A model generated the notes under the pieces. It worked only from the letters and a program-made list of their open reading frames with translations, ran no database searches and was not told where the DNA came from. This document shows, one piece after another, positions 8,305 through 20,010 of a stretch of 64,000 nucleotides of DNA. This DNA comes from an uncultured Agathobacter sp. (GTDB lineage: Bacteria > Bacillota > Clostridia > Lachnospirales > Lachnospiraceae). How positions within the stretch are numbered: the stretch's first letter is position 1; every line of letters starts with the position of its first letter. The translations under genes were made by a program, and so were the position numbers. The stretch lies in contig CAKRNE010000001.1 in the NCBI GenBank assembly GCA_934365945.1, forward strand, positions 333,953 to 397,952, written 5' to 3'.

Positions 8305-11300
8305 TTATTCTACATCAACTGATTCAGCATCTGTATCAATGATTCCGACTGCCTCTTCCTCTGCGAAATCCGCAAAATCATCATCATCAAAATCAAGTGT
8401 ATCATCATCGTTTACATCGCTGTCAAGCTTGATGTTACGATAAATCTTCATACCAGTTCCGGCTGGGATGAGCTTACCGATAATTACGTTCTCCTTCATA
8501 CCGATAAGTGGATCAACCTTGCCCTTGATTGCAGCCTCAGTAAGAACCTTTGTGGTCTCCTGGAATGAAGCTGCTGACAGGAATGAGTTGGTTGCAAGAG
8601 ATGCCTTTGTGATTCCAAGTAATACCTGTGAACCAACTGCAAGCTCCTTGCCCTCTTCCTCAAGCTTCTCGTTGAGCTCTAAGAAGTCAAGGGAATCAAC
8701 CATGCTGCCCGGAAGTAAATCTGAATCTCCCGGCTCCTCTACGCGGATCTTCTGTAAGCACTGACGAACGATAACCTCGACATGCTTGTCGTTGATCTCA
8801 ACACCCTGTAAACGGTAAACACGCTGTACCTCGCGGAGCATGTAATCCTGAACCGCACGAACACCCTTGATCTTGAGGATATCGTGTGGATTTACAGAAC
8901 CCTCTGTCAGCTCGTCGCCGGCCTCAAGCTCCTGTCCGTCTACAACCTTGATACGTGAACCGTAAGGAATGAGGTAAGCCTTTGTCTCGCCTGTCTCGTT
9001 GTTTGTAACGATAACCTCACGCTTCTTCTTTGTATCCTTGATTGTGGCAATTCCACCGAACTCTGTGATAATAGCGAGTCCCTTAGGCTTACGTGCCTCA
9101 AAAATCTCCTCTACTCGAGGAAGACCCTGTGTGATATCTCCACCGGCAACACCACCTGTATGGAAGGTTCTCATGGTAAGCTGTGTACCAGGCTCACCGA
9201 TTGACTGTGCTGCGATGATACCGATTGCTTCACCGACCTGTACTGCCTGGCCTGTTGCAAGGTTTGAACCGTAACACTTAGCACATACTCCCATGTGTGA
9301 ACGACATGTAAGCACTGTACGTATCTTAACCTGTGTAATTGGATTTCCGTTCTCGTCAACACCCTCTGACATAACCTTTGCTGCACGCTTTGGTGTAATC
9401 ATGTGGTTGGCCTTAACGATTACATTGCCATCCTTATCGCAGATTGTGTTGCAAGAGAAACGACCTGTAATTCTCTCCTGAAGGCTCTCGATTTCCTCTC
9501 GACCCTCCATGAATGCCTTTACAACCATTCCCGGAATCTCACGTCCTGTACCTGCACAGCAGTCTGACTCACGAACGATCATATGCTGTGAAACATCTAC
9601 GAGACGTCTTGTAAGGTATCCTGAATCGGCTGTACGAAGCGCTGTATCTGAAAGTCCCTTACGAGCTCCATGTGCTGACATGAAGTACTCGAGTACGTCA
9701 AGACCCTCACGGAAGCATGACTTGATAGGAAGCTCGATTGTACGACCTGTTGTATCTGCCATGAGTCCTCGCATACCTGCAAGCTGTTTGATCTGCTTAT
9801 CAGATCCACGGGCTCCGGAATCAGCCATCATGAAGATGTTGTTGTACTTATCAAGACCTGTAAGAAGAGCCTTTGTAAGGGCATCATCTGTATCCTTCCA
9901 TGTCTCGATAACCTCTTTATAACGCTCCTCATCAGTGATAAGTCCACGCTTGTACTGTCTTGTAATCTTATCTACAGTGTCCTGTGCATCAGCGATCATC
10001 TGTGGCTTCTGTGGTGGCACTGTCATATCTGAAATTGAAACTGTCATGGCAGCCTGGGTTGAATACTTGTATCCCATAGCCTTGACGTTGTCAAGAACCT
10101 CTGCTGTTGTTGTAGCTCCGTGTGTGTTGATAACCTTCTCAAGGATCTGCTTGATCTGTTTCTTACCAACATGGAACTCAACCTCAAACTTGAGTGCATT
10201 CTCTGCATTTGATCTGTCTACAAAACCAAGATCCTGAGGAATGTTCTCATTGAATATCAAAAGTCCTACTGTTGTCTCTGTAAAGCCTGAAACCTCTGTG
10301 CCGTCAGCAAGCTTTACTGTACGGTGTACAAAGATATTCTGGTGAAGTGTAATCTCCTTGTTCTCGTAAGCAAGCATTGCAAGGTTAACACTTCCATAGT
10401 AACGGCCGAGAAGATCTATAGGTCTGCAAAGCACACGACGGTTTCCGTCTGTGACATCCTCAAACCAGATGAGATCATATAAGCCAAGCTCAGCCTTTCC
10501 TGTCTTGTCGTCAGGAGTTGTAAGCTTTCTAAGCTCATCAATATCATTGTATACAGTGTCTGATGACACCTGTGCAACCATCTTCGGATCATCCTTGTAA
10601 TCAGCGAGCTTTCTCATTGTGAGGTAATAAACTCCAAGGATCATATCCTGTGAAGGAACGGCTACAAGTCCACCATCGGAAGGCTTAAGCAGGTTGTTGG
10701 GTGACAGAAGCATGAATCTGCACTCAGCCTGTGCCTCAGCAGTCAGTGGAAGATGTACAGCCATCTGGTCTCCATCGAAGTCGGCGTTGAACGCTGTACA
10801 TACGAGTGGATGAAGCTTGATAGCCTTACCCTCTACAAGGATTGGCTCGAAGGCCTGGATTCCAAGTCTGTGGAGTGTAGGAGCTCGGTTCAGCATAACC
10901 GGATGCTCTTTGATGACGTCCTCAAGGACATCCCATACCTCCGGCTGAAGTCTCTCAACCATCTTCTTTGCACTCTTTATGTTGTGTGCGGTTCCGTTAG
11001 CGGCAAGCTCCTTCATAACGAATGGCTTGAAAAGCTCGATAGCCATCTCCTTCGGAAGACCACACTGATAAATCTTAAGCTTTGGCTCTACGCAGATAAC
11101 CGAACGGCCTGAGTAGTCAACTCGCTTTCCGAGAAGGTTCTGACGGAAACGTCCTCCCTTTCCCTTGAGCATGTCTGAAAGAGACTTAAGAGCTCTGTTT
11201 CCAGGGCCTGTAACAGGACGTCCACGACGACCGTTGTCGATAAGTGCATCGACAGCCTCCTGAAGCATACGTTTCTCGTTACGAACGATGATATCCGGTG

Positions 11301-12153
11301 CTCCAAGATCAAGAAGTCTTCTAAGACGGTTGTTACGGTTGATGATTCGTCTGTAAAGGTCGTTAAGATCACTTGTTGCAAAACGTCCTCCATCGAGCTG
11401 AACCATTGGACGAAGATCCGGTGGAATAACAGGAATAACTGTCATAATCATCCACTCAGGCTTGTTGCCTGACTCACGGAAAGCCTCTACAACCTCAAGT
11501 CTCTTGATGATACGTGCACGCTTCTGACCTGTAGCATTCTCAAGCTCTGCCTTAAGCTCTGCCGAATCCTTCTCGAGATCGATTGCTGCTAAAAGCTCAT
11601 GGATAGACTCAGCACCCATTCCTACACGGAATGCTGAGCGGCCATAAGTATCACATGCCTCCTGGTACTCTGACTCGTTCAAGATCTGCTTGTATGCAAG
11701 CTTTGTCTCGCCCGGGTCAAGTACAATATATGAAGCAAAGTACAGTACTCTCTCAAGTACACGTGGAGATAAGTCAAGGATGAGTCCCATACGTGATGGG
11801 ATACCCTTGAAATACCAGATATGAGATACAGGAGCAGCAAGCTCAATGTGTCCCATACGCTCTCTACGAACGCTTGACTTTGTGATTTCTACGCCACATC
11901 GGTCGCAGACAACACCCTTATAACGTATCTTCTTGTATTTACCACAATGACACTCCCAGTCCTTCGTTGGTCCGAAAATCTTCTCGCAGAAAAGACCGTC
12001 TTTTTCAGGCTTTAATGTTCTATAGTTAATAGTCTCAGGCTTTTTAACCTCGCCATGTGACCACTCTCTGATCTTTTCAGGAGATGCTAATCCAATCTGA
12101 ATCGCATCAAACTGCATTGCCTGATTATTTTCTATATTATTTGTTTCTGGCAT
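8305..12153 (-). CDS. rpoC: DNA-directed RNA polymerase subunit beta'
   Basis: 1282 residues. Visible landmarks in order: the N-terminal zinc-binding domain ([20 protein letters not shown]), the rudder/lid region, the catalytic [12 protein letters not shown] loop with the Mg-binding aspartates (about residue 455), the bridge helix and trigger loop region (ADSGARGS, then [16 protein letters not shown]) and the second zinc site ([13 protein letters not shown]). The C-terminus carries a lineage-type acidic tail rich in D and E (last about 45 residues). It is 18 bp behind rpoB, so the two are cotranscribed. ATG 12153 with AAGGGAG upstream. Confidence 0.98.
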   Translation of the reverse strand: MPETNNIENNQAMQFDAIQIGLASPEKIREWSHGEVKKPETINYRTLKPEKDGLFCEKIFGPTKDWECHCGKYKKIRYKGVVCDRCGVEITKSSVRRERMGHIELAAPVSHIWYFKGIPSRMGLILDLSPRVLERVLYFASYIVLDPGETKLAYKQILNESEYQEACDTYGRSAFRVGMGAESIHELLAAIDLEKDSAELKAELENATGQKRARIIKRLEVVEAFRESGNKPEWMIMTVIPVIPPDLRPMVQLDGGRFATSDLNDLYRRIINRNNRLRRLLDLGAPDIIVRNEKRMLQEAVDALIDNGRRGRPVTGPGNRALKSLSDMLKGKGGRFRQNLLGKRVDYSGRSVICVEPKLKIYQCGLPKEMAIELFKPFVMKELAANGTAHNIKSAKKMVERLQPEVWDVLEDVIKEHPVMLNRAPTLHRLGIQAFEPILVEGKAIKLHPLVCTAFNADFDGDQMAVHLPLTAEAQAECRFMLLSPNNLLKPSDGGLVAVPSQDMILGVYYLTMRKLADYKDDPKMVAQVSSDTVYNDIDELRKLTTPDDKTGKAELGLYDLIWFEDVTDGNRRVLCRPIDLLGRYYGSVNLAMLAYENKEITLHQNIFVHRTVKLADGTEVSGFTETTVGLLIFNENIPQDLGFVDRSNAENALKFEVEFHVGKKQIKQILEKVINTHGATTTAEVLDNVKAMGYKYSTQAAMTVSISDMTVPPQKPQMIADAQDTVDKITRQYKRGLITDEERYKEVIETWKDTDDALTKALLTGLDKYNNIFMMADSGARGSDKQIKQLAGMRGLMADTTGRTIELPIKSCFREGLDVLEYFMSAHGARKGLSDTALRTADSGYLTRRLVDVSQHMIVRESDCCAGTGREIPGMVVKAFMEGREEIESLQERITGRFSCNTICDKDGNVIVKANHMITPKRAAKVMSEGVDENGNPITQVKIRTVLTCRSHMGVCAKCYGSNLATGQAVQVGEAIGIIAAQSIGEPGTQLTMRTFHTGGVAGGDITQGLPRVEEIFEARKPKGLAIITEFGGIATIKDTKKKREVIVTNNETGETKAYLIPYGSRIKVVDGQELEAGDELTEGSVNPHDILKIKGVRAVQDYMLREVQRVYRLQGVEINDKHVEVIVRQCLQKIRVEEPGDSDLLPGSMVDSLDFLELNEKLEEEGKELAVGSQVLLGITKASLATNSFLSAASFQETTKVLTEAAIKGKVDPLIGMKENVIIGKLIPAGTGMKIYRNIKLDSDVNDDDTLDFDDDDFADFAEEEAVGIIDTDAESVDVE

Positions 12154-12171
12154 TTTGGCACTCCCTTCTAA

Positions 12172-15100
12172 TTATTCTTCGTCATCAAGAACTTCATCAG
12201 CAAAAATATCGTCATCCGCTGTCTCAGGAGACTCTTCCTCTTCTATGTCAACAAGCTCTTCGTTGTCATCAAATTCTTTCTTTGAGAAACCATGCTCTGC
12301 GAAGGACTCACTGTCCTCAAATGCATAGTCCTTATCGTTTCCGATAATTGAGTTGATATCTGTATTACCGTACTCACTTGTCTCGATAAGCTCAACCTCT
12401 TCTCTGTTCTCATCAAGTACCTTAACATCCAGACCAAGTGCCTGAAGCTCTTTGAGAAGTACCTTGAATGACTCTGGAACACCAGGCTCAGGGATATTCT
12501 CACCCTTGATGATAGCCTCGTAGGTCTTGACACGGCCAACAACATCATCGGACTTCATTGTAAGGATCTCCTGAAGTGTATATGCAGCACCATATGCCTC
12601 AAGAGCCCAAACCTCCATCTCTCCGAAACGCTGTCCACCGAACTGTGCCTTACCGCCGAGTGGCTGCTGTGTTACTAATGAGTAAGGACCTGTTGAACGT
12701 GCATGGATCTTATCGTCAACAAGGTGATGCAGCTTAAGGTAATGCATGTGTCCGATAGTTGTCTTGCCATCGAAGCACTCACCTGTTCTACCATCACGAA
12801 GCTGTACCTTTCCATCCTTGGAAATCGGAACGCCCTTCCATAAGCTTCTGTGAGCTCTGTTGGTTGAAAGGTATTCCATAACGTCCTCACGGAGTGTATC
12901 AACATATTTATCATAGAAGATTTCAGCATCTGCGCTCCAGTATGGATGCTCAGCCTGTAAATCCTTTTCAAGCTCTTCCCTATCGAACGGAAGATTTACG
13001 TAATCATTTGCAAGCTCAAGTGTATCCTCGATATCTACCTCGTTTGCTCCGTCAAATACAGGAGTTGAAATATTGAAGCCAAGTGCCTTTGCAGCGAGAC
13101 TCAGGTGAATCTCAAGGACCTGACCGATGTTCATTCGTGAAGGAACACCGAGTGGGTTAAGTACGATATCCAGCGGACGTCCGTTTGGAAGGAATGGCAT
13201 ATCCTCAACAGGAAGCACACGGGAAACGACACCCTTGTTACCGTGACGTCCGGCCATCTTATCACCAACAGAAATCTTTCTCTTCTGCGCAATGTAGATA
13301 CGGACTGACTGGTTTACTCCCGGAGAAAGCTCATCTCCGTTCTCTCTTGTAAATACCTTGGCATCAACAATGATACCGTAAGCACCATGAGGAACCTTAA
13401 GTGATGTATCACGAACCTCTCTTGCCTTCTCACCGAAGATGGCACGAAGAAGTCTCTCCTCTGCTGTAAGCTCTGTCTCACCCTTTGGTGTAACCTTTCC
13501 TACAAGGATATCACCGGCACGAACTTCTGCACCTACACGGATGATACCTCTCTCATCAAGGTCCTTGAGTGCGTCATCGCCGACACCAGGGACATCACGT
13601 GTAATCTCCTCAGGTCCGAGCTTTGTATCACGGGACTCTACCTCATATTCCTCGATATGAACTGATGTATACACATCATACTCTACGAGACGCTCTGAAA
13701 GAAGAACGGCATCCTCGTAGTTGTAACCTTCCCATGTCATGAATCCGATAAGCGGGTTCTTTCCAAGAGCAAGCTCTCCCTGACTTGTTGAAGGACCGTC
13801 TGCGATAACATCGCCTGCCTTAACCTTGTCGCCCTTAAATACGATAGGTCTCTGGTTGTAGCAGTTTGACTGGTTTGAACGAGAGAACTTTGTAAGGATA
13901 TACTCTCTCTTATTTCCGTCAGTCTCTTTTATGATAATGCGGTTTGACTCTGAAGATAATACCTCTCCGTCTGCCTTTGCAACTACGCAGACACCTGAGT
14001 CAACTGCGGCTTTTGTCTCAATACCTGTACCAACTACAGGAGCCTCTGTTGTAAGAAGCGGAACGGCCTGACGCTGCATGTTTGATCCCATAAGGGCACG
14101 TGTAGGGTCATCGTTCTGTAAGAACGGAATCAGCGCTGTAGCTACTGAGAATACCATCTTTGGAGATACATCCATATAATCAAATGCTGACTTATCGTAC
14201 TCCTGTGTTTCCTCTCTGTAACGACCTGAAACTGAGTTACGTACGAAATGTCCGTCAGCATCAAGCTTCTCGTTAGCTTGTGCTACGTGGTAGTTGTCCT
14301 CCTCATCGGCTGTCATGTATACAACCTCTTCTGTGACTACCGGGTTCTTAGGATCAGTCTTGTCAATCTTACGGTATGGAGCCTCTACGAAGCCATACTC
14401 ATTGATTCTTGCATAGCATGCAAGTGAGTTGATAAGACCGATGTTTGGTCCCTCAGGAGTCTCTACAGGACACATACGGCCGTAGTGAGTGTAATGTACA
14501 TCTCGAACCTCGAATCCGGCACGGTCTCTTGAAAGACCACCAGGTCCAAGTGCTGATAAACGTCTCTTGTGAGTAAGCTCTCCAAGAGGGTTGTTCTGAT
14601 CCATGAACTGTGAAAGCTGTGAAGAACCGAAGAATTCTTTAACAGCGGCAGTTACAGGCTTTATATTGATAAGTGACTGAGGTGAAATTCCCTCTAAGTC
14701 CTGTGTAGTCATTCTTTCACGAACAACACGCTCCAGTCTTGAGAGACCGATACGGTACTGGTTCTGTAACAGCTCTCCAACCGCACGGATACGTCTGTTT
14801 CCAAGATGATCGATATCGTCATCTGTTCCTGCGCCCCACTCTAAGTGCATATTGTAGTTGATAGTTGCGAAGATATCCTCTTTAGTAATATGCTTTGGAA
14901 TAAGGTCAGATATATCTCTCTTTATAGCCTCGATTCTGTCCTCAAGAGAATCATACTCCTCGAGAATCTGAGCGAGTACCGGATAGTAAACAAGCTCAGT
15001 AACACCGATAGACTTAGGATCCTCAATCTCAGGAATCCAGCTTCTGATGTCAACCATCATAGAAGAAAGAATCTTGACATTTCTTGTCTCTGTCTGAATC

Positions 15101-16113
15101 CATACAGCAGGAACGGCAGCGTTCTGGATCTGTGTAGCAAGCGCACGGTCAACAACAGTACCAGCCTCAGCGATAACCTCACCTGTAGAAGGATCCACTA
15201 CGTCCTCAGCTAAAACCTGTCCGCTGATACGGTTCTTTAAAGCAAGCTTCTTATTGAACTTATAACGTCCTACCTTGGCAAGGTCATATCTTCTAGGATC
15301 GAAGAACATTGCTGTGATAAGGCTCTCTGCACTCTCAACTGAAAGTGGCTCACCCGGACGAATCTTCTTATATAACTCTAATAAACCAGCCTCATAGCTT
15401 CCCTGTGGCTCACGCTCTGTGATTGCAGGGTCCTTGCTGAATGATGCCTGGATCTTTGGCTCATCTCCGAACATATCGAGAATAGCCTGGTTTGTACCTA
15501 CTCCAAGTGCACGTAAAAGTACTGTGATAGGTACCTTACGTGTTCTGTCTACTCTTACATAAAAAACGTCGTTAGAGTCTGTCTCATACTCAAGCCATGC
15601 ACCACGGTTTGGAATAACAGTACAAGAATACAGTGTCTTTCCGAGCTTATCATGAGCAATTCCGTAATAAATACCAGGAGAACGAACTAACTGACTGACA
15701 ATAACTCGCTCTGCACCGTTGATTACGAATGTACCGGTCTCTGTCATTAAAGGCAGATCACCCATGAAAATTTCATGCTCATTAATCTCATCTGTCTCTT
15801 TGTTGTGAAGTCTGACTTTAACCTTTAAAGGAGCTGCGTATGTTGCATCTCTTTCCTTGCACTCAGGAATTGTATACTTTACATCATCTTCGCATAATGT
15901 AAAATCTACAAAATCAAGACTAAGCTTTCCGCTGTAATCTGTGATTGGAGAGATATCCGCAAAAGCTTCCTTGAGACCTTCGTCTAAGAACCACTGATAA
16001 GAATCCTTCTGGACCTCAATCAGATTTGGCATCTGCAGAACCTCTTTTTGTCTTGAGTAACTCATACGCATGCTTTTTCCGGATGTGACCGGACGTATTC
16101 TGTTTTTCTCCAT
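12172..16113 (-). CDS. rpoB: DNA-directed RNA polymerase subunit beta
   Basis: 1313 residues. It contains the rifampicin-binding cluster [20 protein letters not shown] followed by [16 protein letters not shown] with apparently wild-type residues, the downstream [12 protein letters not shown] block, the [19 protein letters not shown] region, and [12 protein letters not shown] and [20 protein letters not shown] near the end. The C-terminal about 90 residues are an acidic extension (many E and D, ending DDEE), longer than in Bacillus. ATG 16113 has GAGAGGTG upstream. A 435-bp spacer with large palindromes separates it from rplL, so its level may be set by readthrough of that structure. Confidence 0.98.
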   Translation of the reverse strand: MEKNRIRPVTSGKSMRMSYSRQKEVLQMPNLIEVQKDSYQWFLDEGLKEAFADISPITDYSGKLSLDFVDFTLCEDDVKYTIPECKERDATYAAPLKVKVRLHNKETDEINEHEIFMGDLPLMTETGTFVINGAERVIVSQLVRSPGIYYGIAHDKLGKTLYSCTVIPNRGAWLEYETDSNDVFYVRVDRTRKVPITVLLRALGVGTNQAILDMFGDEPKIQASFSKDPAITEREPQGSYEAGLLELYKKIRPGEPLSVESAESLITAMFFDPRRYDLAKVGRYKFNKKLALKNRISGQVLAEDVVDPSTGEVIAEAGTVVDRALATQIQNAAVPAVWIQTETRNVKILSSMMVDIRSWIPEIEDPKSIGVTELVYYPVLAQILEEYDSLEDRIEAIKRDISDLIPKHITKEDIFATINYNMHLEWGAGTDDDIDHLGNRRIRAVGELLQNQYRIGLSRLERVVRERMTTQDLEGISPQSLINIKPVTAAVKEFFGSSQLSQFMDQNNPLGELTHKRRLSALGPGGLSRDRAGFEVRDVHYTHYGRMCPVETPEGPNIGLINSLACYARINEYGFVEAPYRKIDKTDPKNPVVTEEVVYMTADEEDNYHVAQANEKLDADGHFVRNSVSGRYREETQEYDKSAFDYMDVSPKMVFSVATALIPFLQNDDPTRALMGSNMQRQAVPLLTTEAPVVGTGIETKAAVDSGVCVVAKADGEVLSSESNRIIIKETDGNKREYILTKFSRSNQSNCYNQRPIVFKGDKVKAGDVIADGPSTSQGELALGKNPLIGFMTWEGYNYEDAVLLSERLVEYDVYTSVHIEEYEVESRDTKLGPEEITRDVPGVGDDALKDLDERGIIRVGAEVRAGDILVGKVTPKGETELTAEERLLRAIFGEKAREVRDTSLKVPHGAYGIIVDAKVFTRENGDELSPGVNQSVRIYIAQKRKISVGDKMAGRHGNKGVVSRVLPVEDMPFLPNGRPLDIVLNPLGVPSRMNIGQVLEIHLSLAAKALGFNISTPVFDGANEVDIEDTLELANDYVNLPFDREELEKDLQAEHPYWSADAEIFYDKYVDTLREDVMEYLSTNRAHRSLWKGVPISKDGKVQLRDGRTGECFDGKTTIGHMHYLKLHHLVDDKIHARSTGPYSLVTQQPLGGKAQFGGQRFGEMEVWALEAYGAAYTLQEILTMKSDDVVGRVKTYEAIIKGENIPEPGVPESFKVLLKELQALGLDVKVLDENREEVELIETSEYGNTDINSIIGNDKDYAFEDSESFAEHGFSKKEFDDNEELVDIEEEESPETADDDIFADEVLDDEE

Positions 16114-16548
16114 TGACGTTTCACCTCTCGTTTTTATTTTAATCTAGCAAATATCTAGATAATGATTCAAAAACCACCCCAGTTACTATATCTTGTGGTT
16201 TTTCTCTTGTGCACATATTTGTGAATGCATTTTAGTGTAATTTACCTATTGACAAATTTGCATCATTTAAAAAATTGCATAAAAATGCCACTGCACCACA
16301 ATAGTGCAACGTATACTATACAACAAATTTGTCGCGAATGCAAGTGTTTTTTTATTTTTTTGTAAAATACCCAACAATAAATTAGCGGGATGTCGGATAG
16401 GCTACGAGCGGAGGTCCCAAAAATGCTCAGGCATTTTCGGGACGCGCTCCGACTGTCGCGCAATAAAAACATAAAAAAGAGCCAAGGCGCAAATAGAATT
16501 TGCCCTTGGCTCTTTTTTATGTTTTTACTCCGCTCGTAGCCTATCCGA
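16114..16548 (-). other. rplL-rpoB spacer with nested palindromes
   Basis: 435 bp without a gene. The half next to rplL is a nested palindromic block (16392-16549); the half next to rpoB is AT-rich. I found only a weak promoter candidate there (TTGTCA with a 15-bp spacer), so rpoBC probably depends on readthrough. Confidence 0.75.
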
Positions 16549-16549
16549 C
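16392..16549. repeat. 158-bp nested palindrome (22-bp outer arms)
   Basis: Outer arms 16392-16413 and 16528-16549 are exact 22-bp inverted repeats (GTCGGATAGGCTACGAGCGG plus AG). Inside are a GTCCC...GGGAC hairpin (16414-16443) and a very long terminator stem. The right arm reaches the first base of the rplL stop codon. Confidence 0.85.
16465..16526 (-). terminator. Long-stem terminator/attenuator between rplL and rpoB
   Basis: About 28 bp pair with one C/C mismatch; core GAGCCAAGG...CTTGGCTC flanked by A and T runs, so it can terminate on either strand. Confidence 0.85.
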
Positions 16550-16938
16550 TATTTAAGAGTAACTTTAGCACCCTCTGCCTCAAGTTTAGCCTTAGCATCC
16601 TCTGCTGAAGCCTTGTCAAGCTGCTCTTTGATAACCTTTGGTGCGCCATCAACAGCGTCCTTAGCCTCTTTAAGTCCAAGACCTGTGATCTCACGAACAA
16701 CCTTGATAACCTTAACCTTGTTTGGTCCAACCTCTGTAAGCTCTACGTCGAACTCAGTCTTCTCCTCAGCTGCTGCTCCGTCAGCTCCTGCTGCTGCAAC
16801 TACAACACCTGCTGCTGCAGAAACACCGAACTCTTCTTCACAAGCTTTTACTAAATCATTTAACTCTAATACGCTTAACTCTTTGATAGCATCAATAAAC
16901 TCTGCTGTTGTTAACTTTGCCATTATAATTTCCTCCAT
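16549..16938 (-). CDS. rplL: 50S ribosomal protein L7/L12
   Basis: 129 residues; the stalk protein that recruits translation GTPases. N-terminal dimerisation helix ([20 protein letters not shown]), an alanine-rich hinge (about residues 37-55) and the C-terminal factor-binding domain with [26 protein letters not shown] begins at the fourth codon or so of the reading from 16938; GGAGG (16932-16936) supports an initiation ATG at 16923, five codons later. I keep the longer coordinate but the shorter start is likelier. It follows rplJ by 45 bp under the L10 leader. Confidence 0.95.
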   Translation of the reverse strand: MEEIIMAKLTTAEFIDAIKELSVLELNDLVKACEEEFGVSAAAGVVVAAAGADGAAAEEKTEFDVELTEVGPNKVKVIKVVREITGLGLKEAKDAVDGAPKVIKEQLDKASAEDAKAKLEAEGAKVTLK

Positions 16939-16983
16939 TTAAAAATTTAATTATGATAATAAGGTTCAAATATAATATTTGAA

Positions 16984-17535
16984 TTATTCTGCTGCTGGAG
17001 CTTCCTCTGCAGCATCCTCTGCTGGTGCTGCCTCTACGGCTGCATCTGCAGCGCCACCCTGCTCTGCGATCTGATTGAGTACACGAGCAAGATTTGTGAT
17101 AGGTGACTGAATGCTTCCAAGTAATTTTCCAAGAAGCTCATCTCTGCTAGGTACAGCGGCGATTGCCTTCATACCCTCAGCATCATAAAATGTTCCCTCA
17201 ACTACACCTGCTTTAATCTCTAAAGCCGGAGCTGTTTTAGCGAACTTAGCTAAGACTCTAGCTGGTGCTGTTGCATCCTCTGTTGATACAGCGAATGCGC
17301 TTGGTCCTTCAAGGACATCCTTTAATCCCTCGAACTCTGTTCCCTGGATTGCACGGTTTACCAAAGTATTCTTGTATACCTTGTAAGTTACACCGGCTTC
17401 TCTTAACTGTTTACGTAACTGAGTATCCTCTGCTACTGTGAGTCCTAAGTAATCAACGACTACTACTGACTGTGCACCATTGATAACACCGGAAATCTCA
17501 TCTACGATTGGCTGTTTAAGTTCTACCTTTGCCAC
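16984..17535 (-). CDS. rplJ: 50S ribosomal protein L10
   Basis: 183 residues, the base of the L12 stalk. MAKVELKQPIVDEI, then the conserved VVVDYLGLTVAEDTQLRKQLR and YKVYKNTLVNRAI blocks; a C-terminal alanine/glutamate-rich tail (about 25 residues) longer than in Bacillus. AAAGGAGG lies upstream of ATG 17535. It is preceded by its own promoter and an L10 leader, by which free L10-L12 complex is known to repress this transcript. Confidence 0.97.
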   Translation of the reverse strand: MAKVELKQPIVDEISGVINGAQSVVVVDYLGLTVAEDTQLRKQLREAGVTYKVYKNTLVNRAIQGTEFEGLKDVLEGPSAFAVSTEDATAPARVLAKFAKTAPALEIKAGVVEGTFYDAEGMKAIAAVPSRDELLGKLLGSIQSPITNLARVLNQIAEQGGAADAAVEAAPAEDAAEEAPAAE

Positions 17536-17559
17536 GATTCATTTACCTCCTTTTAGATT

Positions 17560-17716
17560 TTCGCATAAAAGACATGAGGTATTTGATTTATTAATCAAAG
17601 AAACCCTCCTGCCTGTCGACAGAAGGGTACAAGTCAAAATTCAAGATAAATCTCGAAAATCCCCTCGGTAGGTTCTACGTTTACGCCTTGCGGCACCTAC
17701 TGTCTTCGGCAATATG
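17560..17716 (-). ncRNA. L10 leader (autoregulatory mRNA structure of rplJL)
   Basis: The transcript shows the leader's hallmark order: GCCGAAGACAGTAGGTGCCG, GCAAGGCGTAAA and then CCTACCGAGG, the kink-turn elements that bind the L10-L12 complex. It ends in an attenuator hairpin (ACCCTTCTGTC paired to GACAGGCAGGAGGGT, 17602-17628) with a T-rich tail, directly before rplJ. This fits the known family; no model search was run. Confidence 0.85.
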
Positions 17717-17723
17717 CATTGCA

Positions 17724-17752
17724 ATTATATCAAACTATATTACGGATGTCAA
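17724..17752 (-). promoter_or_regulatory. rplJL promoter
   Basis: Minus-strand TTGACA (17747-17752), 17 bp, TATAAT (17724-17729); start expected near 17717, the head of the L10 leader. Confidence 0.9.
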
Positions 17753-17828
17753 TTACTTTCCGCAAAACTTTTGCTTGGCGTTTGATAGGTCTTGTAAATA
17801 ACTGTTTTACTGTAACTGTTTAACTATC

Positions 17829-18524
17829 TTACTGTGTAATCTTAACCACGTTTAACTTAACGCCAGGTCCCATTGTAGATGTAAGAGTTGCACTCTTAAT
17901 GTACTGACCCTTTAAGCTAGCAGGTTTTGCTTTATTAATTGCACCCATAAGAGACTGGAAGTTGTCGTTTAACTGCTCGTCTGTGAAAGATGCTTTTCCA
18001 ACTGGCACATGGATAATGTTTGTCTTGTCCAATCTGTACTCAATCTTACCGGCTTTGATATCGTTAACAGCTTTTGTTACATCCATAGTAACTGTTCCTG
18101 CCTTTGGGTTTGGCATTAAGCCCTTTGGTCCAAGGACACGTCCTAAACGACCAACAACACCCATCATATCAGGTGTAGCAACTACAACGTCGAAGTCTAA
18201 CCATCCCTCGTTCTGGATCTTTGGAATTAACTCCTCGCCTCCAACGAAGTCAGCTCCTGCTGCCTGTGCCTCGTCAACCTTAGTTCCCTTAGCGAAAACT
18301 AAAACCTTAACTGTTTTTCCTGTTCCGTGTGGTAATACAACCGCACCACGGATCTGCTGCTCTGCGTGACGTCCGTCGCAGCCTGTTCTAAGATGAAGCT
18401 CGATTGTCTCGTCAAATTTAGCTGTAGCATTTTTCTTTACGATAGAGATAGCGTCAGCAACCTCGTACTGCTCTTTCTTATCAAATGCCTTAACAGCGTC
18501 TTGATACTTCTTTCCTCTTTTCAT
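17829..18524 (-). CDS. rplA: 50S ribosomal protein L1
   Basis: 231 residues, the L1 stalk protein controlling E-site tRNA release. [16 protein letters not shown] start, [20 protein letters not shown], the [21 protein letters not shown] block and a typical C-terminus. I use ATG 18524, preceded by AGGAGGTT; a longer reading from 18572 adds 16 unrelated residues. It follows rplK across a 266-bp spacer with a large hairpin. Confidence 0.97.
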   Translation of the reverse strand: MKRGKKYQDAVKAFDKKEQYEVADAISIVKKNATAKFDETIELHLRTGCDGRHAEQQIRGAVVLPHGTGKTVKVLVFAKGTKVDEAQAAGADFVGGEELIPKIQNEGWLDFDVVVATPDMMGVVGRLGRVLGPKGLMPNPKAGTVTMDVTKAVNDIKAGKIEYRLDKTNIIHVPVGKASFTDEQLNDNFQSLMGAINKAKPASLKGQYIKSATLTSTMGPGVKLNVVKITQ

Positions 18525-18675
18525 GAAAAAATAACCTCCTGGTGGTAATATCGGGAGAGGGCCCTCCCACATTTACGTTTCTTTGTTATTCTAAAATAAT
18601 ACTGTTCAACCGATGTTTTCATCAATCCTCATTAATGATTAACTTTCCTGTCGGTTCGTCAGTTTTAGGGGGTAT

Positions 18676-18739
18676 GTTCTCTTCGCTAAGTTCAAGCTTC
18701 GCCCAAAAGGCGGGCTTGCTTTCGCTAATCTCAGAGAAC
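18676..18739 (-). repeat. Large hairpin in the rplK-rplA spacer
   Basis: GTTCTCT (18676-18682) pairs with AGAGAAC (18733-18739); inside, AAGC-TTC-GCC pairs with GGC-GG-GCTT. The loop flanks repeat TTCGCTAA. A further GGGAG-N6-CTCCC dyad lies near 18552. Processing, attenuation or L1 binding are possible roles. Confidence 0.6.
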
Positions 18740-18790
18740 GACCTCACACTAACCTCAGCCTACGCGTTATACGCTTGGCTTCGCTAAGTG

Positions 18791-19216
18791 TTATTCGGTC
18801 ACTTCAACACCCATTGATCTTGCTGTACCAGCGATCATGCTCATTGCAGACTCAAGTGAAGCTGCGTTTAAGTCAGGCATCTTAAGCTCAGCGATTTCCT
18901 GAACCTGTGCCTTTGTGATCTTAGCAACCTTCTTCTTGTTTGGCTCGCCTGAACCAGACTGAATCTTACAAGCTTTCTTGATTAATACTGGAGCAGGTGG
19001 AGTCTTAGTGATGAAACTGAAACTTCTGTCTGCATATACAGTAATAACTACAGGGATAATTAAGTCGCCCTGATCGGCTGTCTTTGCATTAAACTGCTTT
19101 GTGAACTCTACGATGTTTACACCGTGCTGTCCAAGTGCAGGTCCAACTGGAGGAGCTGGAGTTGCCTTTCCAGCAGGGATCTGCAATTTAATGTATCCTT
19201 CTACTTTCTTTGCCAT
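18791..19216 (-). CDS. rplK: 50S ribosomal protein L11
   Basis: 141 residues; part of the GTPase-associated centre. [20 protein letters not shown], then [22 protein letters not shown] and the C-terminal rRNA-binding domain with [27 protein letters not shown] 19216 has AAGGAGG. It follows nusG by 14 bp and is cotranscribed with it. Confidence 0.98.
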   Translation of the reverse strand: MAKKVEGYIKLQIPAGKATPAPPVGPALGQHGVNIVEFTKQFNAKTADQGDLIIPVVITVYADRSFSFITKTPPAPVLIKKACKIQSGSGEPNKKKVAKITKAQVQEIAELKMPDLNAASLESAMSMIAGTARSMGVEVTE

Positions 19217-19230
19217 TTGGAATTGCCTCC

Positions 19231-19749
19231 TTAATTTGTTTTCTTAACATCTGCGAAACTTACTTCTACCGGTGTCTCGCGACCGAACAGTTCTACATTG
19301 ATTGTAACTGTCTGCTTGTGATAATTCATAGCTGTGATAACACCGACTGTATCCTTCCAGACACCGCCGATAACGACTATCATGTCACCCTCAGCAAAAT
19401 CAACTACCACGTTTTCCGTCTTAATACCCAAAGGTCTCATCTCGGCTTCTGTGAGAGGAACCGGTTTGCTTCCCGGACCTACAAATCCAGTTACGCCTCT
19501 GGTATTTCGTACAACGTACCATGTATCATCATTCATAATCATATGAATAAGAACATAGCCTGGAAACATCTTCTTGGAAACCTGTTTACGAACACCGTTC
19601 TTCACCTCTGTGACGTCCTCCAACGGAACACGTACTTCAAGGATCTGGTCCTCAAGATGTCTGTTTTCGATTGTTTTGTCAATATTAGCTTTGACTTTGT
19701 TTTCATAACCTGAATAGGTATGAACTACATACCAGTTCGCTTCTGTCAT
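19231..19749 (-). CDS. nusG: Transcription termination/antitermination protein NusG
   Basis: 172 residues. N-terminal NGN domain ([20 protein letters not shown]), the [10 protein letters not shown] strand that contacts RNA polymerase, [10 protein letters not shown], and a C-terminal KOW domain ([18 protein letters not shown]). ATG 19749 is ten bases from GGAGG; an in-frame GTG two codons earlier is too close to that site. It lies between secE and rplK as in most bacteria. Confidence 0.98.
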   Translation of the reverse strand: MTEANWYVVHTYSGYENKVKANIDKTIENRHLEDQILEVRVPLEDVTEVKNGVRKQVSKKMFPGYVLIHMIMNDDTWYVVRNTRGVTGFVGPGSKPVPLTEAEMRPLGIKTENVVVDFAEGDMIVVIGGVWKDTVGVITAMNYHKQTVTINVELFGRETPVEVSFADVKKTN

Positions 19750-19767
19750 AATCACTTTGCCTCCGTT

Positions 19768-19983
19768 TTAAAAATGTAAACCAATAAGGAAATCTACGCC
19801 CTGCTGGATACCCCAGTCAAGAAGCGCAATAATAAGACCGGTAACTACTGAAACCGCCAGCACTGCAACGGTCTGTCTGATGACCGATTGCTTCTCAGGC
19901 CAGATAATCTTCTGAAATTCAGCTTTCAGACCTGAAAACCAGCTTGTCTTTGGAGCCTTTTCGACTTTTTCATTCTGTCCCAT
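19768..19983 (-). CDS. secE: Preprotein translocase subunit SecE
   Basis: 71 residues: a hydrophilic N-terminus, the conserved amphipathic FQKIIWPEKQSVIRQT segment and one C-terminal membrane helix, the short single-span SecE of Firmicutes. ATG 19983 with AAGGAG six bases upstream; a reading from 19998 would start with GTG inside that site. It pairs with SecY in the Sec channel. Genes rpmG, secE and nusG are consecutive. Confidence 0.96.
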   Translation of the reverse strand: MGQNEKVEKAPKTSWFSGLKAEFQKIIWPEKQSVIRQTVAVLAVSVVTGLIIALLDWGIQQGVDFLIGLHF

Positions 19984-20010
19984 AATGTACTCCTTCACTC
20001 AGTTCCTAGA

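Noticed and set aside
16195..16262. Separate rpoB promoter
   Set aside because: The best match, TTGTCA and TAAAAT, has a 15-bp spacer and no supporting context.
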